Shown: positions 25,163 through 33,439 of the stretch, piece after piece
How positions within the stretch are numbered: the first letter of the stretch is position 1
How the letters are laid out: each line of letters starts with the position of its first letter
NCBI RefSeq assembly: GCF_035762905.1
Contig: NZ_DASUCC010000023.1
Location: forward strand, 1-43,530
Direction: 5' to 3'
Source of the DNA: DASYTH01 sp035762905
Lineage (GTDB): Bacteria > Actinomycetota > Actinomycetes > Mycobacteriales > Pseudonocardiaceae
Length of the DNA stretch: 43,530 bases
Notes under the pieces: model-generated
Told to the model about the DNA's origin: nothing
What the model saw: only the letters and a program-made list of their open reading frames with translations
The model's database searches: none
Made by a program: the position numbers and the translations under genes

Positions 25163-26193
25163 CCGCGCTCACCATCGCGGGGGTCACCAAGTCCTATGTG
25201 GACACACCGGTGCTCTCCGGCGTGGACCTGCACGTGCCGCACGGCAGCCTGACCGCGGTGCTCGGGCCGTCCGGGTGCGGCAAGACCACGCTGCTGCGGC
25301 TGATCGCCGGGTTCGCCGACCCGGACGCCGGCACCATCGCCTTCGGCGAGACGGTGGTGTTCCGGCCCGGGCACTCGACCAAGCCGCAGCACCGCAGGGC
25401 CGGCTACGTGCCGCAGGAGGGGGCGCTGTTCCCGCACCTGACCGTGGCCGCCAACATCACCTTCGGCCTGTCCCGCGCCGATCGCCGGGACGGCTGCCGG
25501 GTGAGCGAGCTGCTCGATCTGGTCGGCCTGGCGTCCGCGCTGTCCGGCCGCTACCCGCACGAGCTGTCCGGCGGCCAGCAGCAACGGGTCGCGCTGGCCC
25601 GTGCGCTGGCCCCGCGGCCCGAGGTCGTACTGCTCGACGAGCCGTTCTCCGCGCTGGACGCCGCCCTGCGCGAAGGCACCCGGCGGGCCGTCGCCGCCGC
25701 CCTGCGCTCCGCGGGCGCGACCGCGGTGCTGGTCACCCACGACCAGGCCGAGGCGCTGTCCCTGGCCGACCAGGTCGGCGTGATGCGGGCCGGCCGGCTG
25801 GTGCAGCTGGACTCCCCCGCCGCCGTCTACACCCGCCCGTTCGACACCGGCGTGGCCAGCTTCGTCGGCGAGGCGGTGCTGATGCCGGCCACGGTGTCCG
25901 CCGGCCAGGCCGTGTGCGCCCTCGGCCGCATCCCGGTCACCGGGCCCGACGAGGGCGACCTGCACGTGATGATCAGACCCGAGCAACTCGTCATCCACAC
26001 CAACGGCGACCGCCGCGGCGTCCCCGCCCGGGTCCGCGAGATCAGCTACTTCGGCCACGACGCCTCGGTCCGCCTCGACCTGCTCCCCGACGGACCCTCC
26101 GTCGTCGCCCGGATCACCGGCACCAGCCTCCCCGCGCTCGACAGCGACGTCCACCTGACCCTGTCCGGCAGCGCGGTCACCTACCCGGGCTGA
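25159..26193 (+). CDS. Ferric iron ABC transporter ATP-binding protein (FbpC/FutC type)
   Basis: A 344-residue ATPase with Walker A GPSGCGKTT (36-44), Q-loop in GYVPQEGALFPHLTV, signature LSGGQQQ (about 136-142), Walker B VVLLDEP with D160/E161, and VTHDQAEAL. The C-terminal TOBE-like domain (after about 240) contains MIRPEQL, as in metal- and sugar-import ATPases. It powers the import of iron caught by the upstream lipoprotein. The GTG start overlaps the permease stop (GTGA). The full lipoprotein-permease-ATPase set makes a complete importer. Confidence 0.93.
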   Translation: MTALTIAGVTKSYVDTPVLSGVDLHVPHGSLTAVLGPSGCGKTTLLRLIAGFADPDAGTIAFGETVVFRPGHSTKPQHRRAGYVPQEGALFPHLTVAANITFGLSRADRRDGCRVSELLDLVGLASALSGRYPHELSGGQQQRVALARALAPRPEVVLLDEPFSALDAALREGTRRAVAAALRSAGATAVLVTHDQAEALSLADQVGVMRAGRLVQLDSPAAVYTRPFDTGVASFVGEAVLMPATVSAGQAVCALGRIPVTGPDEGDLHVMIRPEQLVIHTNGDRRGVPARVREISYFGHDASVRLDLLPDGPSVVARITGTSLPALDSDVHLTLSGSAVTYPG

Positions 26194-26273
26194 CCGCCCC
26201 AGGCCACACCCGGGAACCAGCACCCGAACCAGGACGTCGCAACATCAACCGTTCCCAGGGAGGTGGAGGTCCG

Positions 26274-27665
26274 ATGCCCGAGGGGGACAATCCGCTGGTC
26301 GCCGCGCCACAGGAGACGACGAACGCGGTGACCGGGATCGGTATCGCCGAGTCGTCGGTCGATCTGGCGAACGGGATCAGCAGCGGCGACTGGGTGGAGG
26401 CCGGGCTCGGCGCGTTCGGCGTCGGGCTGGAAGTCCTGTCGATGGTGATCGATCCGCTGGGCACCCTGGCCTCCTACGGGGTGTCGTGGTTGATCGAGCA
26501 TGTGCGCCCACTGAAGGAGGCGCTGGACTGGTTCGCCGGTGATCCGCCGGTGATCCGCTCCTTCTCGGAGACCTGGGCCAACGTCGCCAACGAGGTCAAC
26601 ACCGTGTCACAGGACTTTCTGCGGGAGGCCGGCACCGGCACCGCGGGTTGGCACGGGCAGGCCGGGGATACCTATCGCGGCCACGCCACCGAGGCGGCGG
26701 ACGCGCTGGCGGGGGCCGGGGCACTGGCGGACGGGATCTCGGCCGGTGTGATGATCATGGGCGAGGTGGTCGCGTTCGTCCGGGAGTTCATCCGGGACCT
26801 GGTGGGTGAACTTGTCGGACGGCTGATCGCCTGGGCGCTGGAGGTGGCCGCGACGCTGGGCGTGGCCACACCGGTGGTGGTGGCGCAGGCGACCGCGGCG
26901 ATCTCCAGGGTGGTCAAGAAGGTCGCCGACCTGGTGCGCAAGCTGGTGAAAACGATCAGCAACGTCGCTCCGCGCATCCGCAAGGTCATCAGCAAGCTCG
27001 ACGAGATCCTGGCCAAGCTGGCCAAGCTCATGCGCAGGGGGGACGGCTCGACATCACCGTCGGCCGCGGGTTCCCCCGGCCGACAGGCCGGCGACGCGCC
27101 GACCGTGCGCGGATCGGAGGGTGCCACGTCGCCGTCCGGCACCACGACGCCGGACACCCCGAGCGGTGCGCCGCACGCCAACGGCTCCGGGACGACCACG
27201 CCCGAACAGGCCGCGCCCCAAGGTTTGTACAGCCGCGGGCCGGAAGGAGACCGGCCGCAGCCGTGGCCGCCGGAGCGGCGCGACCCGCGCCTGGAGTACT
27301 GGGACGGCCCCGGTGAAAGCGGCCGGCTCCGGGCGTCGGCGCACAATCTGCGACAGATTCAGCAGATCTACGGAATTCGAATACATCCGAATGCGCGGGT
27401 CGGTATCAACCGAGGACTTCGCTCGGCATACGGGGAAACCGTGCCCACCGGGCGCGGGGCCCGGATCGACATCGCTCCTGAAGCATTCGTCAACGAAGAA
27501 CAGCTGGCCCGCACCCTTTACCATGAAAGTGTCCATGCCGATCAGTTGGCCGGAAACGGCTGGCGATACCCTTCCACCCAGGCCGGGCATGACGCCTGGG
27601 AGAACGCCGCGCACGCGGCTGACGAGCAGTGGTGGAACGACCATCCGCTCAACCGGGGCAGGTGA
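26274..27665 (+). CDS. WXG100-like secreted protein with C-terminal HExxH zinc-protease-like domain (toxin candidate)
   Basis: 463 residues in three parts. Residues about 1-185 are helical and include GWHGQAG, the W-x-G bend of WXG100 proteins exported by type VII secretion. A helical, Lys-rich stretch and a Pro/Gly/Ser/Thr linker follow (about 190-330). The C-terminal 120 residues contain LYHESVHADQ: HESVH at 417-421 fits the HExxH zinc site, with E418 as base and perhaps E443 (AWENAAH) as third ligand. This layout is typical of polymorphic toxins. The enzyme target is unknown. GGAGGTGGAGG precedes the ATG at 26274. A small zinc-ribbon gene follows by 4 bp and may encode the antidote. Confidence 0.78.
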   Translation: MPEGDNPLVAAPQETTNAVTGIGIAESSVDLANGISSGDWVEAGLGAFGVGLEVLSMVIDPLGTLASYGVSWLIEHVRPLKEALDWFAGDPPVIRSFSETWANVANEVNTVSQDFLREAGTGTAGWHGQAGDTYRGHATEAADALAGAGALADGISAGVMIMGEVVAFVREFIRDLVGELVGRLIAWALEVAATLGVATPVVVAQATAAISRVVKKVADLVRKLVKTISNVAPRIRKVISKLDEILAKLAKLMRRGDGSTSPSAAGSPGRQAGDAPTVRGSEGATSPSGTTTPDTPSGAPHANGSGTTTPEQAAPQGLYSRGPEGDRPQPWPPERRDPRLEYWDGPGESGRLRASAHNLRQIQQIYGIRIHPNARVGINRGLRSAYGETVPTGRGARIDIAPEAFVNEEQLARTLYHESVHADQLAGNGWRYPSTQAGHDAWENAAHAADEQWWNDHPLNRGR

Positions 27666-27669
27666 ACCA

Positions 27670-28014
27670 ATGGCAGTGGTCCAGCACGCGTCGTATGACG
27701 ACTGGCGGCGGGTGTACGGCGATGTCTACGAGGCCCTGCCCGAGCGGCCGGACGCCGCGTGCCCGAACTGTGGCCACCGGGCATTGCGACTGGAATTCGT
27801 GGCCCGGGGAACGGATCGCATCGGCTACGCGATGTTCTGGTGCGATTTCTGCCGGTTCGGCATCCGCATCTCCCGCACCTGGGTGCCCACCGGCGTCACC
27901 TTCCACGCCATGGACATCCCACCCGAGGAGCTCCGCAAAATCGTACCCGAATACACCACCGTCTACCCCCCACCCGACACCGACCCGGAAGACTTCGAAG
28001 AAGTGACCTTCTGA
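27670..28014 (+). CDS. Small zinc-ribbon protein, possible immunity partner of the HExxH protein
   Basis: 114 residues with two CxxC pairs (Cys31/Cys34 in CPNCG and Cys58/Cys61 in WCDFC) that would bind one zinc as a ribbon, and an acidic, proline-rich tail (PPPDTDPEDFEE). No TM or signal peptide, so it should stay inside. It begins 4 bp after the toxin candidate stop, and the tight pairing suggests immunity or a chaperone role. I do not recognise the family. It could instead be a general housekeeping zinc protein. Confidence 0.72.
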   Translation: MAVVQHASYDDWRRVYGDVYEALPERPDAACPNCGHRALRLEFVARGTDRIGYAMFWCDFCRFGIRISRTWVPTGVTFHAMDIPPEELRKIVPEYTTVYPPPDTDPEDFEEVTF

Positions 28015-28022
28015 CCGTCTTC

Positions 28023-28058
28023 GCGCCAGAAGGCGCTGTCATGGCTGAGTGCCAGCCA
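28023..28058. terminator. Weak hairpins between two convergent genes
   Basis: GCGCC/GGCGC (28023-28036, 4-base loop) and TGGCTG/CAGCCA (28042-28058, 5-base loop) are two short stems in the 79-bp gap between the zinc-ribbon gene and the xylanase gene. They may serve as a bidirectional terminator, but lack T-runs. Confidence 0.4.
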
Positions 28059-28093
28059 CCGGCTTCTCCGGCGGCAACTCGCGGGGAACGGGG

Positions 28094-31000
28094 TCACCGG
28101 AGGGTGAGCACGCCCCACCGGGACGTGTCCACAAAGGACCGACCGGTCGGGTCGTGCCAGGTTCGGGCGGCGGTGCGGGCGCCGGCGGTGGCATCGTTGA
28201 CCTGGAGGTCGAAGCCGAGCAGAGAGCCGGGGCGGGCGGCGATGCCGTCCAGTTCGATGGCCGCCTCGACCACGTAGCCGCCCGGGATGATCCGGGTGGC
28301 GCTGGTCAGGTTGTCGGCGATGCGGAAGCCGCCGAAGTTGCCGGTGACGGTCTGCCGGTTGGTGAAGCTGATCCGGTACTGGCCGTCCTCGTCGCGGTAA
28401 CCGGTGTCCTTGGTGTTGGCGGGGTTGAGGAAGATCTCCACCGAGTCCTGTTCCCAGGTGTTGGGGCTGGACTCGTCCAGGGTGGGGTCGGAGACGGCGG
28501 CGAGGACGTAGAGGTGGGTGGCGTCCCACAGCAGCTTCGCGCCGGCCCGGGCGCCGCCGGTGCCGATCACCTGGACGTCGGTGGAGATCACCCGGGCGGT
28601 GGACCAGGCGCGGTCGGCGACCCCGTCGATGGTCGGGGTGCCGCGGTGCACGGCGGCCTGACCGACCGGGGCGATCAGCGTGACCGTGCCCCAGCGGGAC
28701 GTGTCGGTGTCCTGCCCGCTGCTGTTGTCGTTCCACGACACCGGAGTGGACCCGTCGCGCAGCCGCAGGTCGAACCCGATCGCGCGGTCCACCGCGCCGG
28801 CCGCGCGCAGCGGGATGGCGGCCTCGAGCCGGTAGCCGGTCGGGGTCGGGCGGGTCTCTGCCCGGAACCCGGGTGCGTGCGAACCGTCCCGGGCCACCCG
28901 GTAGCGGGCGTCGTCCGGCTCGTACGCCGGGGTCTTGCCGTTGTTCTGGTCGACGAACAGGTCGACCCGGTCACCACGGTCCCGGGTGCGGTCGGTGATC
29001 TCGGCGAGCACGTACAGCGTGCGGTCGTCCCAGCGCAGCTGGAAGTTCGCGGCGGCACCGCCACGCGAGTTGACATCGGTGCCGGGCAACAGGTTCCACT
29101 CGTCGTCGCGCTGGCCGTCGACCTGCACGCGGCCACCCGGTGCGGTGTGCCCTCGGGTGATCTGCGGCAGCCGGGCGGGATCGACCAGACCCCAGTACGC
29201 GGGCTTGGACTGCAACTGCTCGTCGAACAGCAGCGGCAGATCCAGCCGGGGGAACGGGAAGTCCTTGAGCCAGGTGCCGTCGTCGGCCACGCCCCACACG
29301 GTCACCGAGTCGATCTTGTCTCGGTGCCGGCGGAACAGGTCGAACAGATCCCGGTAGCGATAGCCCTGCAGCGCCATGGTCTGCGCCGGGATGGCCGGCA
29401 ACGACTCGACGAAGTTGGTGTAGGTGCTCACATCCAGCTCGGTCACCTGCTGCTCGACGCCGAGCGTGGCGAACTGGGTGATCGATTTCTCGATCTCGCC
29501 GATCCGCTGCCGTTCGATGTTGACGTGCAGCTGGTGGCCGATGCCGTCCACCGGAACGCCTTCGGCGCGCAGCATCCGGACCAGATCGAAGATCTTGGCT
29601 CGCTTCTCCGGATACTCGGAGTTGAAGTCGTTGAGGTACAGCCTGGCGTTCGGTGCCACCTCGCGGGCGACGCGGAACGCGGTGCGGATGTAGTCCAGCC
29701 CGGCGATCTCGTAGAACCTGCTGCGCCGCAGGCCGTCCGGCTGCACCTCGTCGACGACCTCGTTCACCACGTCCCAGGCGTAGATCTGGTCGGCGTAGCG
29801 CCCGGCCAGCGCGCGGATGTGGTTCTCGATCCGGCGCAGCAGCAACGCCTTGTCCTCGGGGCTGCTGGTCAGGTCCACCCCGTCGCGCTGGAACACCCAG
29901 GCCGGGATCTGACTGTGCCACACCAGGGTGTGACCGCGCAGCCCGATGCCGTGCTGGGCGGCGAAGCTCGCCAGGGTGTCCGCGTCGGCGAAGGTGAACC
30001 GGCCCTCCTCCGGCTCGGTGGCGTCCCACTTCATCGCGTTGCCGGCGGTGATCGAGTTGAAGTGCTTGCCGACCAGTTCGGCGTGCACGCCGAGGGTGTT
30101 GCTCGGCACCATCGCGGCGCCGATCTTGAAGTCGTCGGCGAACACGTCCTTGAGCGACGGGATGTCCGGCTCGATCGGCAGCGGCCGCACGAAGGTGCGC
30201 TCGAAGTCGTCGAGGTAGAACGACGCGGTGCCACTCGCGGTCTCCACGTAGCCGGTCAGGAAGTCCACGTCGCTGCCAAGGGTGTACGAGCCGGCCAGCC
30301 GCACCCACGCGTCCGCGGTCACCCCGGCGGCGCTGGCCACCGTCTCGAACGACTGGCTGCCCGCCAACCGGCGCTCGACGGACAGCCGCAGGTCCGAGGC
30401 CGGTTCGCCGGGCGCGAGTTTGACCCAGACCGAGAAGTCGTACCGCTTGCCCTTGGTGACCCGGCCGAGCAGGTTGCGCGCCGGACCGTAGAACGCGCTG
30501 GCGCGCCCGGTGGTGAGCAGGCTGTGCGTGCCGCTGTGCGCGTCGGCGGTGGTCGCGGTGAGCACCTCCGGCCCGATCCGCGGCACCCAGCCCTGCGCGG
30601 TGCCGTCCTCGAAGTCGTCGGCGAGCGGGGCCTCGTCCGGCGGTCCGCCGGGCGGCGCCGCGGTCTGGGTGACCGTGACGTCGTCGATGTCGAACGCGGC
30701 GGTGGCGTCGGAGGTCTCGACGTAGAGCTGGAGCTGGGCCGATTCGGTCGGCACCGTGTAGGCGCCGCGCAGCTCGACGAAGCCGGCGTCGGTCACCGCG
30801 CCGTTGGCGATGAAGTCGAACGCGGTCGAGCCGCCGACCGGCTGGCGCTGCATGGTCAGCTGCAGCGTCGCGGGCGCGGTGCCGGCGACGAGCCGGGCCC
30901 GCAGGGAGATCACGTATCCGGCGCCGGTGACCAGCACCGGGGCCAGCTCCACGCTCGGGCCGTTCCAGCTCTCGGTGCGCCCTGTGGTGCGCAGGCCGTG

Positions 31001-31204
31001 CGTTCCGGAGTTGGCGGCATCGGGGGTGGCCGCGACGATGGCGCTGCCGCGGCCGAACCACCCTTGGCTGGTGCCGTCCTCGAAGTCGTAGCCGGCGACG
31101 ACGACGGGGTCGTCGGCCTGTGCGGTGGGCGCGAGCGGGGCGGCGGGCAGCAACAGCCCAAGCACAGCCAGGCCAGCGATCCGCGCGCGGGTCGGGGTCC
31201 GCAT
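28094..31204 (-). CDS. Secreted multimodular GH10 xylanase with CBM22-like and CBM9-like modules
   Basis: A 1036-residue secreted protein. After the signal peptide (cut near AQA/DD) come two CBM22-like sandwiches (about 35-185 and 195-335), each starting with DFEDGT. GH10 fills about 345-690, with IGAAM, NAMKWDATEP, the acid/base Glu482 in DVVNEVV, nucleophile Glu589 in VTELDVS, and SVTVWGVADD. Two CBM9-like domains follow (about 705-860 and 865-1036). It cuts the beta-1,4-xylan backbone and clings to plant cell wall. The order CBM22-CBM22-GH10-CBM9-CBM9 is known from thermophilic xylanases such as XynA of Thermotoga. The ATG has AAGGA eight bases upstream. Confidence 0.95.
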   Translation of the reverse strand: MRTPTRARIAGLAVLGLLLPAAPLAPTAQADDPVVVAGYDFEDGTSQGWFGRGSAIVAATPDAANSGTHGLRTTGRTESWNGPSVELAPVLVTGAGYVISLRARLVAGTAPATLQLTMQRQPVGGSTAFDFIANGAVTDAGFVELRGAYTVPTESAQLQLYVETSDATAAFDIDDVTVTQTAAPPGGPPDEAPLADDFEDGTAQGWVPRIGPEVLTATTADAHSGTHSLLTTGRASAFYGPARNLLGRVTKGKRYDFSVWVKLAPGEPASDLRLSVERRLAGSQSFETVASAAGVTADAWVRLAGSYTLGSDVDFLTGYVETASGTASFYLDDFERTFVRPLPIEPDIPSLKDVFADDFKIGAAMVPSNTLGVHAELVGKHFNSITAGNAMKWDATEPEEGRFTFADADTLASFAAQHGIGLRGHTLVWHSQIPAWVFQRDGVDLTSSPEDKALLLRRIENHIRALAGRYADQIYAWDVVNEVVDEVQPDGLRRSRFYEIAGLDYIRTAFRVAREVAPNARLYLNDFNSEYPEKRAKIFDLVRMLRAEGVPVDGIGHQLHVNIERQRIGEIEKSITQFATLGVEQQVTELDVSTYTNFVESLPAIPAQTMALQGYRYRDLFDLFRRHRDKIDSVTVWGVADDGTWLKDFPFPRLDLPLLFDEQLQSKPAYWGLVDPARLPQITRGHTAPGGRVQVDGQRDDEWNLLPGTDVNSRGGAAANFQLRWDDRTLYVLAEITDRTRDRGDRVDLFVDQNNGKTPAYEPDDARYRVARDGSHAPGFRAETRPTPTGYRLEAAIPLRAAGAVDRAIGFDLRLRDGSTPVSWNDNSSGQDTDTSRWGTVTLIAPVGQAAVHRGTPTIDGVADRAWSTARVISTDVQVIGTGGARAGAKLLWDATHLYVLAAVSDPTLDESSPNTWEQDSVEIFLNPANTKDTGYRDEDGQYRISFTNRQTVTGNFGGFRIADNLTSATRIIPGGYVVEAAIELDGIAARPGSLLGFDLQVNDATAGARTAARTWHDPTGRSFVDTSRWGVLTLR

Positions 31205-31262
31205 CGGATGTGTCCTTCGAAAGTTTCGGGCACCTAACGGTATCTCCGGCCGAGAACTCTAG

Positions 31263-31276
31263 GTGTACCGGGACAC
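31263..31276. promoter_or_regulatory. Near-palindrome upstream of the xylanase start
   Basis: GTGTACCGGGACAC is a dyad around CCGG with one mismatched pair, 59 bp upstream of the xylanase ATG on the minus strand. It may be an operator for a LacI-type or other dimeric regulator. No regulator gene adjoins the xylanase. Confidence 0.4.
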
Positions 31277-31543
31277 ATCGGGCAAGAAGCGATTACCACA
31301 CCGGATCATGCGACACGACGGCTCCGAAATTTGCGAGAATCCCCCTGGGTCGCCGCCACCAAGATCAGCCGGTACCGCTCGATCCACTCGGCAACCCGGG
31401 TCTCGCGTCGATGCTGCCCCGCACGTCGCCGGCCTCATGCCGTTCCTTATCGCTGACGAACAGCCGGGTGGCCGCATTAGCATTCGAATACGATCTCCTG
31501 CCGATCCGGCATGCCTTCCGTTACTCACCAATGGTTCATTGCA

Positions 31544-31562
31544 TGACAATCCGCCATTGTCA
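31544..31562. promoter_or_regulatory. Operator-like inverted repeat TGACAAT-N5-ATTGTCA
   Basis: Two perfect 7-bp arms separated by CCGCC, about 88 bp before the membrane protein ATG. On the minus strand its right arm also supplies TTGACA. The dyad suggests a dimeric regulator that could act on either neighbour. Confidence 0.5.
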
Positions 31563-31587
31563 AGTATGGCCGGCAGTGGAAATTTCC

Positions 31588-31615
31588 TTGAGTCGACTGG
31601 TTCAAATGGCACAAT
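31588..31615 (+). promoter_or_regulatory. Candidate promoter for the two-TM protein
   Basis: TTGAGT (31588-31593) and CACAAT (31610-31615) are 16 bp apart and would start transcription near 31622, about 29 nt before the ATG. The match is modest (4 of 6 in the -10). Confidence 0.35.
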
Positions 31616-31650
31616 GCCGATCCGGCCGAACAGGTATCGTCGGGGGCACC

Positions 31651-32481
31651 ATGAGTGCCCTACCAGCGGAACCTCCGCTCTTCGACAGTTCGGTCGTCAC
31701 GGCGATCAAACGCCGGGTGGACACTTACATGGAACTGTTGGATCCGGTCCGCAGGGACGACGCGATCCGCACGAAGGAAGCCGGGCTGCTTGAGCAGTTC
31801 GAGCGGTACACGGCCGACATCCTGGACCGGTACGTGCCGCCGAGCCGGCGCAACCGGGAAAGCCTGCTGTTCGCGAAGATCTACAAGGACTGGGATCCCG
31901 AACTGCCCGACGACGAGCGACGCCGCGCGTTGATGACCGCGCTGATGGCCGCCGACGTCGAGTCCCGTGGCCCGCTGCGACTGACCAGGGCACAGAACAA
32001 GCGGCTGGCCAAGGTATTCGAGAACATCGGCGCGGAATGCCGTTCCGAGGGTTTGCCGCTGCACGCCGAGATGGCCTACGACCACGCCGCCGGGATCCAC
32101 CTGATGCTCGGCGACAACATGGCAAGGGACCGGTGCCTGTACGCGCGATCCCGGTCGCGCCAGATCGCGATGAAACCGAGCTGGGGCAAGCTCCGGCTCG
32201 GGGCGGCCTGGTTGCTCTGCGGCTACGGCTACAAGCCCTTCCTGCTGCTGTTCTGGGTGGTCGTGCAGCTCATCCTGTTCACGGTCTGCGTCGCCGTCGC
32301 CCTGCCGCACGGCGACTTCGTCGGCAACCTGTATCTCTGCCTGATCAACTATCTCGACCCGCACGACGCCGACGGCCTGCCCGGTGCCGCGCAGGTCCTC
32401 CTGGTCGTCGAGAGCTACTTCAGCCTGGTGTTCGGCAGCATCTTCTTCGCGCTGCTGGTGCACCGGTGGTTCCGGATCTGA
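31651..32481 (+). CDS. Two-TM protein with degenerate ion-channel-like end and helical cytoplasmic domain
   Basis: 276 residues. The first 190 are soluble and helical, with a TPR-like stretch (AEMAYDHAAGIHLMLGD). Two hydrophobic helices follow: FLLLFWVVVQLILFTVCVAV and LVVESYFSLVFGSIFFALL, with a 35-residue loop between. The loop NYLDPHDADGLPGAAQ sits where a two-TM potassium channel would have its pore, but lacks TVGYGD, so ion selection is unlikely. CGYGYKP before the first helix also resembles channel relatives. It faces the SCO2521-like gene with 13 bp between stops. Possible roles are a sensor, effector or partner of that cassette; this is inference. I do not recognise a named family. 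Confidence 0.72.
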   Translation: MSALPAEPPLFDSSVVTAIKRRVDTYMELLDPVRRDDAIRTKEAGLLEQFERYTADILDRYVPPSRRNRESLLFAKIYKDWDPELPDDERRRALMTALMAADVESRGPLRLTRAQNKRLAKVFENIGAECRSEGLPLHAEMAYDHAAGIHLMLGDNMARDRCLYARSRSRQIAMKPSWGKLRLGAAWLLCGYGYKPFLLLFWVVVQLILFTVCVAVALPHGDFVGNLYLCLINYLDPHDADGLPGAAQVLLVVESYFSLVFGSIFFALLVHRWFRI

Positions 32482-32494
32482 GCCTGCGGCACGG

Positions 32495-33439
32495 TCACCA
32501 GTTCGCTTCGTGCTGCCGGACGTGGTCGACGACGTCGAGGGTGCGCAGGGCGATCTGGTCACGGACCCAGGCCACCTGCGCGTTCCACTGGCGGCTGAAG
32601 CCGGGGCGGTTCTCCAGGGCTTCCCACAGCGGGCTCATCGCGGGATCGACGTGGGCGCCCGGCATCCAGAGGTGGACGAGGCGCTTCACCGCGGCGTTGA
32701 GCAGGTCGTTCGAGTCGGGGGCGACCATGGTGCCGTGGTCGTCCTGAGCGATCACGTTGTCCAGCGCGGTGATCAGCCAGTCGTGCAGGGCGAGATCCTC
32801 GCAGAACCGCTCGGCGAAGGAGAGCAGGTCGGGCGGCAGGATCAGCTCGACGGTACGCAGGACATCGCTGTTCACATGGAGGTTGACCGCAGGCGTCCGG
32901 TCCGGCTCGGCGATCGCGGTCCAGCGCATCCGGGTGGGCCGGGACCGCATGCCGGTGCGGTGGTCGAGTTGGGGACGCCGCTGGATGACGCTGACCAGGT
33001 ACTCGCTGATCGCGCCGAGGTCGAGGGTGCGGTTGTCCGGGGTGGGGGTGTTCCGGTAACCGCGGGCGATCTGGGCCAACTCGGCCTTCGAGATCACCTC
33101 GACGGTGCCGCGGCGGTCGGCGTAGTGCGACCATGCCTGGCGGTCCTTGCCGGGCGCGCGGACCACCCGGGCCCTTGCCGAGGACTGCAGCACCAGACCG
33201 TCGGTGACCACGGCGTGCGACCGGACCGTGCCGATGGCCTGGGTCTTGGTCAGCGGCTCGGTGGGAATCTTGCAGTCGACGCAGACCAGGCGGTCCGGGG
33301 ACACCGAGCGGTTCACCGGGCGGTTGGTGACCCGCACCCGCCGGCCCGGGATGATCTCCAACAGCGCGACCACGCCCGACCGGGGCAGCCGGCCGGAGTT
33401 GTGCAGCAGCCCGGTGCGGATCTCACCCACGATCAGCAT
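32495..33439 (-). CDS. SCO2521-family protein of unknown function
   Basis: 314 residues, recognised from memory as the Streptomyces SCO2521 family by its place and order in a five-gene cassette and its features: MLIVGEIRTGLLHNSGRLP at the start, one CxxC (CVDC, about residues 53-56), and a C-terminal helical part ending in VVDHVRQHEANW. No TM, signal peptide or known catalytic motif is visible. ATG at 33439 overlaps the previous gene by 17 bp. It is the last gene of the cassette, converging on the two-TM gene. Function unknown. Confidence 0.78.
   Translation of the reverse strand: MLIVGEIRTGLLHNSGRLPRSGVVALLEIIPGRRVRVTNRPVNRSVSPDRLVCVDCKIPTEPLTKTQAIGTVRSHAVVTDGLVLQSSARARVVRAPGKDRQAWSHYADRRGTVEVISKAELAQIARGYRNTPTPDNRTLDLGAISEYLVSVIQRRPQLDHRTGMRSRPTRMRWTAIAEPDRTPAVNLHVNSDVLRTVELILPPDLLSFAERFCEDLALHDWLITALDNVIAQDDHGTMVAPDSNDLLNAAVKRLVHLWMPGAHVDPAMSPLWEALENRPGFSRQWNAQVAWVRDQIALRTLDVVDHVRQHEANW

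Larger units (their letters stand above)
31205..31650. other. Gene-free divergent regulatory region between xylanase and membrane protein
   Basis: A 446-bp stretch, clearly AT-richer than its flanks, with no frame that looks like a gene on either strand. It holds a near-dyad GTGTACCGGGACAC (31263-31276), a perfect 7-bp dyad (31544-31562) and a candidate promoter (31588-31615). The region probably carries control sites for both divergent genes. The 21-bp-spaced direct repeat of the pectin promoters is absent. Confidence 0.6.

Noticed and set aside
31259..31793. Small frames on both strands upstream of the two-TM gene
   Set aside because: They run through AT-rich non-coding sequence with dyads and into the real gene in another frame; no ribosome sites or motifs.
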